Source: Pseudoalteromonas amylolytica
GTDB lineage: Bacteria > Pseudomonadota > Gammaproteobacteria > Enterobacterales > Alteromonadaceae
Direction: 5' to 3'
Assembly: GCF_001854605.1 (NCBI RefSeq)
Contig: NZ_MKJU01000006.1
Location: 1 to 64,000, forward strand
Length of the DNA: 64,000 bases
Shown: positions 47,201 through 54,212 of the stretch, piece after piece
Layout of the letters: the number at the start of each line of letters is the position of its first letter
Numbering within the stretch: position 1 is the stretch's first letter
Made by a program: the position numbers and the translations under genes
The notes under the pieces: model-generated
Told to the model about the DNA's origin: nothing
Seen by the model: only the letters and a program-made list of their open reading frames with translations
Databases searched by the model: none

Positions 47201-49713
47201 AAGGTGCCTGTTTAGAAGTATCACTACCTGAGCAGGTGAGTGCCTCATTAGAGCGTGTAGCGCACAGCCACGGGTGCAGTATGTATATGGTGATGTTGGC
47301 TGCATACCAGTTGTTATTGGCTAAATATGCGGGTGAGCAGGATATCGCTGTAGGCACCCCCATTGCGAACCGCCCACTGGCTGAGCTGGAATCAATGGTT
47401 GGCTTCTTTGCAAACACTTTGGTGCTGCGCAATCAAGTCAATACAACACACACGTTGCCTCAGTTACTTGAAGCAACACGAAAAACGACGTTATCAGCCT
47501 ATGCTCACCAAGATTTACCATTTGAATACTTGGTAGAGAAGTTACAGCCACAAAGAAGCTTAAGCTACAGCCCATTGTTCCAAGTGATGTTTAGTTTGGC
47601 GCACGATGACCAAAGCGCACTAGAGTTTGCAGGACTTCGAGCGGATAAGCAGCAGTACGCACATCAGGTGTCAAAGTTTGACTTGTCGTTCATGTTGTCA
47701 CACAACAATGGTGCTATCAGCGGCTACATTGAATATAGCACGGACCTGTATCGCGCCAGCACTATTGCCAGAATGTGGCGTCACTATGTGTGCATTCTAG
47801 AGCAGCTAGAATCGGCGTGTGCGCAGCAAAGTACCGTAGGCAGCATCGTATTGGATTATCCACAACAATTGGATAGTCAATATGCACAGCTTAATGGCGT
47901 TGTCAGCGAGCAAGCAGCGACACCTGCAATACTCGCAGAGCTATTTGCACAGCAATGCCAGAAAACGCCAAATAAGGTGGCTGTACAAAGTGGTGATGAG
48001 CACTTGACCTATGAGGACTTAGCGCAGCAGGTCAATGTGGTTGCTAACCGTATCCTAGCCACTGGGGTTGAAGGTAATCGCCCGGTCGCGGTGTACTTAA
48101 CTAGAAGCATTGACCTGTTGATCACGTTACTTGCCATCCAGCAAGCAGGGGCTTTCTATGTGCCGCTGGATCCAAATTATCCGCCGCAGCGTGTGGCTGA
48201 TATTTTGGCCGATGCACAGCCTGCCTTGATAGTGACACAACAAGGTTTAGCGCAGCGCTTAGCTGATGTAGATGCGAAGATGCTCTACATAGACGAAGCG
48301 ATGTATGTGGCTGACTTTACGCCTTGTACTTTACTACCAGCGCCGACGGACACGGCATACGCAATCTACACCTCAGGTTCAACGGGTAAGCCAAAAGGGA
48401 TAGCCATTAGTCATCACAATGTGGCGGCGCTAATTGACTGGGCGACTCAAGAATTCAGTGCACAGCAGCTTAGCCAGGTGCTTGCGGCGACCTCAATTTG
48501 TTTCGACTTATCAGTGTTTGAGATGTTTGTTCCACTGTGTGTTGGTGGTTGCGTGAACATCGTAGACGATGCGTTGGCTTTAGCTAATGGCCAAGACTAC
48601 AGCGGCCTGACGCTTATCAATACCGTGCCTTCGGCCATGACCGCGTTATTGAGCTTAAACAAGCTACCTACATCGGTGAGCACCATTAACTTGGCGGGTG
48701 AACCTTTGGCCCGAGAACTGGTAGATGCGCTTTATGAACGTGCGCATGTGGAATGTGTATACAACCTCTACGGGCCATCAGAAGACACTACTTACAGCAC
48801 CTATGTATTAGTACCTAAAAACCAAAAGGCTAAGCCAACGATTGGTCGCCCAATCAAAGGCACACAGGCTTATGTGATGGATAGTGAGCACAATCGCTTA
48901 CCCATCGGGGTAACGGGCGAGCTTTATCTGGCAGGTGACGGGGTAACGCAAGGGTATCTTAATAACCCTGCACAAACACAAGCTGCGTATCTAGAGATAG
49001 CGGGGACACGGATGTACAAAACGGGCGACAAAGTTCGCCTACTAGATAGCTATGAACTTGATTATTTAGGCCGTATCGATCACCAAGTGAAACTGCGCGG
49101 TTTTAGGATTGAACTGGCGGAAATCGAGCATGTTATCCACGGTATCGATGCAGTGAAACAGTGTGTGGTGGTGGTGAATCAGCAACAGGCACAACAACCT
49201 CAGTTGGTTGCCTTTGTAACACTGCACGATGATGTGTCCGATGCAACACAGGTTAGTAAACGTATAGCAGTGCACACGGCAGCTTGCTTACCGGATTACA
49301 TGCAGCCTGCACATATCGCAACCTTAAGCGAATTGCCAATGTTGCCCAATGGCAAGATTGCTCGCGGACAGCTTGCCCAGCAACCAATAGATATTGTTAA
49401 CAACAGCTCAGGTGAACGTCCAAGCACGGAGTCTGGAGTGCAGCTAGCGGCACTGTGGGCCGAGTTGATAGGCAGCGATGATGTCTATCTATCAGACCAC
49501 TTTTTCGAACTTGGCGGTCACTCTTTACTTGCTGCGCAGTTGGTCAGCCGAGTGGAAGAGCTATTTGCCGTACAACTAACCATAAAAGATGTTTTTCAGC
49601 ATCCAACATTACAAGCACAAATCGATCTTATCGCACTCCTCAAAGCCTCTATGGATGTTCATTCACAAGCATGTTTAGACGACGAGGTGGAACAACAGGA
49701 AGGTAGTATATGA
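38209..49713 (+). CDS. NRPS with fatty-acyl-AMP ligase loading: FAAL-ACP-(C-A-T)x3
   Basis: 3834 residues. FAAL about 1-590 (YTSGSTSAPKG near 178; SWLPMFHDMGLIG) activates a fatty acid and passes it to an ACP (Ser in GLDSITL, about 643). Then C1 (about 700-1130, motif HHMVVDL, the hybrid/starter form), A1 (1165-1650), T1 (GGHSL about 1695), C2 (HHISADG about 1879), A2 (2210-2685), T2 (about 2727), C3 (HHIATDG about 2917), A3 (3250-3720), T3 (about 3770). Pocket residues by eye: A1 D-V-W-H-F-S-L-I-D (Ser), A2 D-A-F-W-L-G-G-T-F (Val), A3 D-L-F-N-N-A-L-T-Y (Ala, less likely Gly). No epimerase or thioesterase. It ends in an acidic tail (DDEVEQQEGSI) that should dock to the next subunit. Confidence 0.95.
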   Translation: MPEAFSLRLDNEQVPFSNLVEIVQWHLQRHPDREVFQFLKDGEVECHPVSYFELDQKAKEIAVQLLSEAQCGDRALLVLQNGIDFITGFFGCLYAGICAVPVYPPQNRQAYLERLEMIATDCQARFVLGTRDYFDNAQSRLEAFETLGKATKIAVDEREEDTSGYVLPALNQDSLAFLQYTSGSTSAPKGVMVTHGNLINNIASMQSCFGHDEQTIIASWLPMFHDMGLIGAVLQPICIGGKVIAMTPAAFLQKPMRWLDAISKYRATSSFAPNFAYDLCVSKATEEDLQRLDLSTWTMALNGAEPIKPETVKAFANKFAPCGLHANTMYPGYGLAEATLFVSGAQRLSAPQFLEVAVSNYQHRDLVKPVTSGGATRELVSSGIPSPYNDVVIVDPEDHSRLADGQVGEVWVRGENVASGYWQNEEKTIETFRATIRGEDDVHYMRTGDLGFIHQQHLFICGRIKELIIIRGANFYPQNIEQTLQNNIDGLKPNGGAAFTIEHEGEDALVIVQEVERTWLKKVDPEAVAQQARALIASEYGLSLHAFVMIRPMTLPKTSSGKIQRARAKQYFASGELKVVSETIFTAASKNSESAHTLDIKSFGLSSELADVVLGLALLIAHKAKLPVAQLDIEQSIILTGLDSITLNSLVATVKNVFGVTLSLGELLQSSSLLDIAQNIVEQRQDGQSAPLLALKQHNYSQHDAFDLSVNQMQMWLLHQKTPHSAAYNVPMCLQGQFDKVQLELALTNMLDANPILRTHISFNAQQNKWQQRILPMPEVTLIEHSEVLASAELARSTIAEAAQQPFDLEHEPCYRFELFPLEDGSQCLLLTFHHMVVDLTSMLGLTKALLAQLSGQGVAPLNTSASYQDFIAWQCEQGESEKGQNAARYWQEKLAADLPALQWPMRNSQPQMTPGQGTSFEFASDFSSAELSQACKQLGCTQNSFIFSAYQLFLTKLCHERQFAVGILNTGRIAPEFLDCTGYFVEPQVFLANVGLNASFCELVAQTQQQLFTMVEHAGSSLQSMLAQESKHEQSLQTLFTFYPHQAHAIAPFNAAMEPRVISGCEAYQHIPLPSLGAQFDLSLIAADDGEQLQFRFEYHNELFNEQHIAKFAEFFSHVMGTLVKQPNLRSEQLALQPTQAHDHACLQASFTTKDFAQQGHVHELFTKQAQRNPDAIACRFGNESLRYSELEAKANGLAKLLIEKTNHQDPVGIYAERSLELVVAIVACLKAGCPYVPIDPTQPDERVATIIDTAKIALLLSNQPQLPCDVQNITLDVTQIDSLDADAVPVRTITERDLAYIIFTSGSTGTPKGVMNNHGAIRNRVLWMQDEYQVTHDDVILQKTPYTFDVSVWEFLLPLISGATLVLAKPQGHKDSDYLSDLIAQQGVTLLHFVPSMLEVYLGNPNTQLASVRDVFCSGEALSVDLQNRFFTRFAHSRLHNLYGPTEAAIDVTYWQCDPHSQSAFVPIGRAIDNIQLYVLDAELQPVPAGCLGELYIGGIGLANGYVNQPELTANTFIDNPFVAQADAKMYRTGDLVRYEKNGVIEYVGRTDSQVKVRGFRIELGDIDAHLLAIDQVLEAVTIVVGEGSDKQLASYVVLNSELDSDHIKAMLGATLPQYMVPTYITVMDTMPINANGKLDRKALPAPQLTLNESDYVAPESEHEQQLANIWAQVLNLDVSAISRTHNFFDLGGHSLAAAKVATLAKLTMRNVFDAPVLAQQAQYLDVQATDVQAPITKIERDSERFALSPAQSRLWFLNQFQDLGGAYNIPTVLQLTGQLDEKALLSSIEQVVARHEILRTCYASEDNVPYQYVVQDIKFAVEQLDWSSMNDAQRDDARAQFMAQHAQSAFDLATELPIRVALIKEQANCYTLCICLHHISADGVSLALLLQQISAYYMQQECDLEAPQLQYLDYCQWQAKRLSDEAFTAQQLTFWTKQLQGLKPLLPLPTDRPRPAQQTTAGECVALNFDNEVVAKLQRIATEHNASLYMVLMSAYKLLLSIYSKEQDIAVGTPVLGRGHTQLDDVFGFFANTVVLRNEIDSNATFAQLLAQVKETTLAAFEHQDLPLDMLIEALQIPRSSSYSPLFQVMFSLEQQQDVGPLFGQQLKVARVSRLHQVAKFDLSMMLEQHNAGVSGYLEFNTDLFDKHTIAQFAKHFTALLGAISTRYDLDKVALKELNYLQQPELELLAQMSEGPAAVFSSVTEQFDQQVACHPNKVAVSCGDSSMTYQQLAERANQIANVLIDKNITGAVGVSLKPSCEAVVALLAVLKAGAHYVPLDSQLPAQRMDHIVNESAMSHVLVDDASEQAFSERNVINVHQVSTQVSVELKSSNCADDLAYLMFTSGSTGAPKGITIRHGSITRLVKDASYVELNEHTVMLQAASLSFDAATFEIWGALLNGGRLVVHNDDVVSCQSLQALNEVNTAWLTASLFHQLVDENPHCLASLKQLLVGGDVVSAEHVAKAYASNPNIQIINGYGPTESTTFAATHRIHAESIACPRGSIAIGKPINGTQLYVLDAHQRPVPFNVAGELYIGGLGLATGYINQPQLNEAQFVECAPLGGQPQRLYRSGDLVRRLPSGDIEFIGRADEQVKLRGFRIELAEIDAVLAALASVDNCVTVLVDDMLVSYVVAKQGVEALREQLQQVLPSYMVPTFIIALDSLPLTHNGKLDRRALPDYKTFIQDMSDDAPVSEQESALAALWAQLLPLGEQAIGRSSDFFALGGHSLLAAKLVAKCNKELNMQLSVREIFDNPTLSSMAGKLQPLDSVTPLTKADRKQSHGLSYAQSRLWFLSSIDNAAGAYNVPLTIKLSTDTHKVDVSRLRQAVHKLVARHEVLRTAYRAQQGVPKQEVMTVEAALAQLDIPLYQAQELEHSIEQFMHTFNGALFDLSNGLPIRAAIVQESEDTLYLALCIHHIATDGSSMALIGQELAELYQQDKAELAYQYLDYSQWQQATLEQGKAQQQLAYWQAQLADLPPRLELPADYARPAEQSYQGACLEVSLPEQVSASLERVAHSHGCSMYMVMLAAYQLLLAKYAGEQDIAVGTPIANRPLAELESMVGFFANTLVLRNQVNTTHTLPQLLEATRKTTLSAYAHQDLPFEYLVEKLQPQRSLSYSPLFQVMFSLAHDDQSALEFAGLRADKQQYAHQVSKFDLSFMLSHNNGAISGYIEYSTDLYRASTIARMWRHYVCILEQLESACAQQSTVGSIVLDYPQQLDSQYAQLNGVVSEQAATPAILAELFAQQCQKTPNKVAVQSGDEHLTYEDLAQQVNVVANRILATGVEGNRPVAVYLTRSIDLLITLLAIQQAGAFYVPLDPNYPPQRVADILADAQPALIVTQQGLAQRLADVDAKMLYIDEAMYVADFTPCTLLPAPTDTAYAIYTSGSTGKPKGIAISHHNVAALIDWATQEFSAQQLSQVLAATSICFDLSVFEMFVPLCVGGCVNIVDDALALANGQDYSGLTLINTVPSAMTALLSLNKLPTSVSTINLAGEPLARELVDALYERAHVECVYNLYGPSEDTTYSTYVLVPKNQKAKPTIGRPIKGTQAYVMDSEHNRLPIGVTGELYLAGDGVTQGYLNNPAQTQAAYLEIAGTRMYKTGDKVRLLDSYELDYLGRIDHQVKLRGFRIELAEIEHVIHGIDAVKQCVVVVNQQQAQQPQLVAFVTLHDDVSDATQVSKRIAVHTAACLPDYMQPAHIATLSELPMLPNGKIARGQLAQQPIDIVNNSSGERPSTESGVQLAALWAELIGSDDVYLSDHFFELGGHSLLAAQLVSRVEELFAVQLTIKDVFQHPTLQAQIDLIALLKASMDVHSQACLDDEVEQQEGSI

Positions 49714-52700
49714 GTATTAATCAGCTATTAAACGAGCTCACGCAGCGCGGTATCAAGCTGTGGGTTGAAGGTGACAAGCTGCGATTCAAGGGCCCTTCGG
49801 ATGGTCTTGATGATGCACTTAAAGAGAAACTGGTCGCGTTCAAACCTGAGCTAATGAACTTGTTATCAAGACAAGCACAATCGGCAGCATCAAAGAGCAA
49901 CAACGAGTTAGTTATTGATAAAAGTGCACTCTCGTTCACGCAGCAGCGATTGTTGTTCATGAATGACATGCTAGGTGCTTCAGCGTCTTATAACTTACCA
50001 AGTGCCTATCGCCTTGAAGGACAAGTTGATGTTGCGCGACTCAAGCAAGCTTGGCAGCAATTAACGCAGCGTCATGAAGCCCTACGTACCGCTTTTGTTA
50101 AACAAGAAGGTGAGTACAAAGCACAGGTTCAAGATGCCGTACAAGTACACTTTATCGTCGAAGATTGCACCCAAGATGCAGCAAGAGTTGAGCAAGTTAA
50201 ACAGATGGCGACAAATCATGTGTTTGATTTATCAAATGGTCCTTTGGCTGTTATGACCTTGATACAAACAGGGCCTGCCAGTCATATCTTGCTACTTAAC
50301 ATGCATCATATTGTGACCGATGGCTGGTCGAATGGTGTGCTTTGGCGCGATTTCTGGCGGCTATACCATGGTGACGATAGTTTGGCTGAGAGCCCCGTTG
50401 CAGCAAGTTACGCTGACTTTGTGGCTTGGCAAATGGATTGGTTACAAAGCCCTCAGTTTGAGCAACAGCAGCAATTTTGGTTGCAGTATCTACAAGACGC
50501 GAATACATCGCTGGACTTACCACTGGATTTTGCACGCCCTGCAACACCGGATTATTGCGGTAAAGTGGTGCCGTTTGAACTCAGTGCTGACACTGCTGAT
50601 AAGTTGGCTCGTTTTAATCAGCGCCATGGTTCATCGGCGTTTATTACGCTCCTTTCATCGCTGTTTTTGCTGCTTGGTAAATATACTGGGCAAACAGACA
50701 TCTGTATTGGCACCTCTGTTGCGAACCGTAAAAAGACCGATTGGGAGTCAGTCATCGGCTTTTTCTCAAACGTAATTGTGCTTAGAGGTCAGCTTGAAAA
50801 TGAGCAAAGCTTGGCACAGCTTACCCTAGCTGTGCGCGATAGCGTGCTTAACGCGTTTGAACACCAGGACTTTCCATTTGAGAAAATTGTAGAGAAGCTA
50901 CATCCAGAAAGAAGCCTGAGCACCAACCCGCTGTTTCAAGTGATGTTTAACTATGAGCAAGAGGAAGCGGGCGATAACACGTCTGAAGCGGACTTGGCCA
51001 TCAACGCTGAGGCGTTAACACAAGAGGTTTCTAAGTTTGACCTCACAGTAACGGTTAAGCGTCAGGGCGACAAGTTATACGGTGGTATTGAGTATGCTAC
51101 GGCATTGTTCAAGCACGATACGGTTGAACGCTTGGCACAGCTATACAGCCAAGTATTGTCACAGTTGCTAGACAACGATGCTCAGCGTTATGCCGATTTA
51201 AGCCCATTAAGCGAGGACGTCCAGCAACACATACTGTCAGATTTTAATGGCCCAGATCTAGAGTTTGACCGCCACACCACGATAGAGCAGGTGATCACCG
51301 CTAAAGCGCTAGAAATGGGTGACGCGCAGGCGCTACAAGACCACCAGCAGAGTTTAAGTTACAACGAACTGATGCAGCGCGTATCTGTGATGACTCAAAG
51401 CTTGTTGTCTCACGGCGTTAAAAAAGGACAGTTTGTCGGTATCGCACTTGATAGAAGTGTTTCTATGGTGGTTGCGATGCTTGCCGTAATGCGTTGTGGC
51501 GCGGCTTATATCCCTATTGATGTGAACTTCCCAGCCACTCGTAAACAGCAAATTTGCGACGATGCTCAACCGGCTTGTGTGATCACCGCGCAAAAGGATG
51601 AAGTTGAGGTTTATTGGTCTTGTCCTACCTTGGCATTGAGCGATGTGGATTGGCAGGCACTGCCGAGCAACATTGAAGCGATGCGACCAGAGGTCGACGG
51701 TGAAGATTTGGCCTACATGATTTATACCTCGGGCTCAACGGGTAAACCAAAAGGCGTTATGGTGAGCCATGCCAATGCTATTAATCTATTCTGTGGTTTA
51801 GATCAGTCACTTGCTAAGACTTTTGATAAGGTGGAAGGGCAACCTGTTTTTCGTGCCTTGACCAGTATTTCGTTTGATATTTCGGTGCTGGAACTGTTTT
51901 GGACATTAGCCAATGGTTTCAAGGTTATCATAGAGCAAGACCACTTTACCTCGTTAGCTCAGCAAAGTACGGCCAAGCGTAAGACGACGCAAATCAATCA
52001 GGCGGCAAAAGCACTTGATTTCAGCATGTTCTACTTCGCGTCAGATCAAACCACAGAGCAAGGCAAGTATCGTCTGTTAACAGAAGGAGCCAAGTTCGCT
52101 GACAACAGTGGTATGAGCGCGGTCTGGATCCCAGAGCGTCACTTCCATGAGTTTGGTGGGCAGTTTGCAAACCCCTCGGTTGCAGCGGCCGCAGTCAGTA
52201 TGATCACCAACAATATTGAGATCCGCTCTGGTAGCTGTGTGCTACCTCTACACGATCCAATTCGTGTTGCAGAAGAATGGTCTATGGTTGACAACCTCTC
52301 TAATGGCCGTGCTGCAATGGCGGTGGCATCGGGTTGGCACTTCAATGATTTTGTGCTCCAGCCAGATAATTTTGCCGAGCGCCATCAAAAACTAAAAGAG
52401 GGTATTGAAACGGTTAGGCACCTTTGGCAAGGCGGTGAGATCACCCGAATTAATGGTAAAGGCACTGAATCTCAAATAAAAATTCATCCAAAGCCGATCC
52501 GTAAGGCATTACCTATGTGGATCACCGCGGCAGCAAACCCAGAGACTTTCCGTTATGCCGGAGAAATCGGTGCTAACGTGCTGACCCACTTTTTGGGGCA
52601 AAGTCGCGAAGAGTTAGCAGAAAAAATCGCCATTTATCGTCAAGCACGTGAGGAGCATGGTTTTGACCCTAAAGCCGGTAAGGTGACGCTGATGTTACAT

Positions 52701-54212
52701 ACCTTCTTGTCTGACGATCATGATGCGGCTATGAAATCCATCGAAACACCGTTTAAGAACTATCTAAGAACGTCACTGAACCTGCTACTTCCTGTGGCGG
52801 AAAAAACTGGACTGGATACCAAAGAAGACTTAGAAGCCGTGGTAGAGGCAGGATTCCAGCGTTATGCCAAACACAGCGCTTTATTTGGTTCACCAGAGTC
52901 CAATATCGAGATGCTCAACGAACTGGGTAATATCGGGGTCGACGAAATCGGTTGTCTTATCGACTTTGGTGTAAAGGAAGATGAGGTTATTGATAGCTTT
53001 ACACACATCAAACGCTTGATGAGCATGCTTCGTAACAGCAGTGATAATTCGGTGGCGCTATCAAATGACGAAGCGACACATATCCAGTGTACGCCTTCGT
53101 ATGCGCAGTTGTTACTTGAATCCGAGTCGACGCGTGCCAGTTTATCCAACATTCAGGGTTTCTTGGTTGGTGGGGAGGCGTTGACGGCCGATCTTGCTCA
53201 GCAAATCCAGCAAGTCATCCCTGGTAAGCTGTTCAATATGTATGGACCAACGGAAACCACGGTCTGGTCGGCGGTCAGTGAAGTACAGGGTAAGGATGTC
53301 AGTATCGGCTTACCTATCGCAAATACCCAAATGTATGTGTTGGATAAAGCGCTTAAGCCGGTGCCATTTGGCGTGGCTGGCGACTTATACATTGCCGGTG
53401 ATGGCGTAACTAAGGGCTACTGGTGTCGTCCAGAGCTTACCAAAGAGCAGTTTATTCTTAATCCATTCTCAGACTCAGGCAAACATGACTTGTATCGCAC
53501 GGGCGATGTGGTGCGCCGCAACCCTAATGGCACACTGACTTTTGTTGGTCGAGCGGATAATCAGGTCAAAGTACGAGGCTATCGCATCGAATTGGATGAG
53601 ATAACTAAGCGACTGAACGATCAGGCTGATGTTGCACAGGCATTTGTACGTGTTCATCGCGCCGAAGGTCAAGAAGCAAAAATCTTGGCTTATGTACTAC
53701 CGCAACTGGGTCAAACGATTAGTCGTGAAGCGTTAATGACAGCACTTGGTGCCAGTCTACCTGATTACATGATGCCTTCGGCCTTGTTTGTCCTTGAGCA
53801 ACTTCCTTATACCCCAAATGGCAAGGTAGATATTAAAGCCTTACCAACACAAATACAGGCGTCGCCAGCGAAGCTGGTGCCGGTTGCAAATGACACCGAA
53901 TTCAAGATGGCTGAGATCTGGAAAGCGCTACTTAACCTTGAGCAGGTAAGCACCAAAGAAAGCTTCTTTGAATTGGGCGGCCACTCACTGTTGCTGGGCA
54001 AAATGCAGCAACAAATCAAAGCCGTCTTTGATGTCACGATAGAACTTGTTGATTTGTTTAAGTACCCAAGCATTTCAGCGTTGGCAGAGCGAATTTCAGC
54101 TGAAAAAGGCTCAAGCCAACAACACACGAAGCGGAGCGGTCGCAAGGTAAACCGTTCATCTATTAATCATTTCAGAAATAACATGAGACAGAGAAATCAA
54201 CGTGGAAAATAA
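49710..54212 (+). CDS. NRPS: docking-C-A(Gly)-monooxygenase insert-T
   Basis: 1500 residues, ATGA overlap with the previous gene. Residues 1-55 are a TubC-type docking domain. The C domain (about 73-500) has HHIVTDG near 199. The A domain (about 520-1380) is split by a luciferase-like monooxygenase (about 769-1107) between core motifs A4 (FDISVLELF about 722) and A5 (MYGPTE about 1177). Pocket residues D-I-L-Q-L-G-M-V-W predict glycine. The T domain is GGHSL about 1423. The same Gly-plus-monooxygenase layout is known from MtaG/MelG of myxothiazol and melithiazol, where glycine is hydroxylated at C-alpha and cleaved to leave an amide. Here a PKS follows instead. The C-terminus is strongly basic (NNMRQRNQRGK). 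Confidence 0.95.
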   Translation: MSINQLLNELTQRGIKLWVEGDKLRFKGPSDGLDDALKEKLVAFKPELMNLLSRQAQSAASKSNNELVIDKSALSFTQQRLLFMNDMLGASASYNLPSAYRLEGQVDVARLKQAWQQLTQRHEALRTAFVKQEGEYKAQVQDAVQVHFIVEDCTQDAARVEQVKQMATNHVFDLSNGPLAVMTLIQTGPASHILLLNMHHIVTDGWSNGVLWRDFWRLYHGDDSLAESPVAASYADFVAWQMDWLQSPQFEQQQQFWLQYLQDANTSLDLPLDFARPATPDYCGKVVPFELSADTADKLARFNQRHGSSAFITLLSSLFLLLGKYTGQTDICIGTSVANRKKTDWESVIGFFSNVIVLRGQLENEQSLAQLTLAVRDSVLNAFEHQDFPFEKIVEKLHPERSLSTNPLFQVMFNYEQEEAGDNTSEADLAINAEALTQEVSKFDLTVTVKRQGDKLYGGIEYATALFKHDTVERLAQLYSQVLSQLLDNDAQRYADLSPLSEDVQQHILSDFNGPDLEFDRHTTIEQVITAKALEMGDAQALQDHQQSLSYNELMQRVSVMTQSLLSHGVKKGQFVGIALDRSVSMVVAMLAVMRCGAAYIPIDVNFPATRKQQICDDAQPACVITAQKDEVEVYWSCPTLALSDVDWQALPSNIEAMRPEVDGEDLAYMIYTSGSTGKPKGVMVSHANAINLFCGLDQSLAKTFDKVEGQPVFRALTSISFDISVLELFWTLANGFKVIIEQDHFTSLAQQSTAKRKTTQINQAAKALDFSMFYFASDQTTEQGKYRLLTEGAKFADNSGMSAVWIPERHFHEFGGQFANPSVAAAAVSMITNNIEIRSGSCVLPLHDPIRVAEEWSMVDNLSNGRAAMAVASGWHFNDFVLQPDNFAERHQKLKEGIETVRHLWQGGEITRINGKGTESQIKIHPKPIRKALPMWITAAANPETFRYAGEIGANVLTHFLGQSREELAEKIAIYRQAREEHGFDPKAGKVTLMLHTFLSDDHDAAMKSIETPFKNYLRTSLNLLLPVAEKTGLDTKEDLEAVVEAGFQRYAKHSALFGSPESNIEMLNELGNIGVDEIGCLIDFGVKEDEVIDSFTHIKRLMSMLRNSSDNSVALSNDEATHIQCTPSYAQLLLESESTRASLSNIQGFLVGGEALTADLAQQIQQVIPGKLFNMYGPTETTVWSAVSEVQGKDVSIGLPIANTQMYVLDKALKPVPFGVAGDLYIAGDGVTKGYWCRPELTKEQFILNPFSDSGKHDLYRTGDVVRRNPNGTLTFVGRADNQVKVRGYRIELDEITKRLNDQADVAQAFVRVHRAEGQEAKILAYVLPQLGQTISREALMTALGASLPDYMMPSALFVLEQLPYTPNGKVDIKALPTQIQASPAKLVPVANDTEFKMAEIWKALLNLEQVSTKESFFELGGHSLLLGKMQQQIKAVFDVTIELVDLFKYPSISALAERISAEKGSSQQHTKRSGRKVNRSSINHFRNNMRQRNQRGK
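52015..53040 (+). other. Luciferase-like monooxygenase domain inserted in the Gly adenylation domain
   Basis: About 340 residues of the flavin-dependent bacterial luciferase-like fold in its natural-product form: LDFSMFYFASDQT start, AVWIPERHFHEFGG, GSCVLPLHDPIRVAEEWSMV, ASGWHFNDFVL, then MWITAAANPETFRYAG. It requires reduced flavin from a separate reductase. The insertion point leaves all A-domain core motifs intact on either side. Confidence 0.92.
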
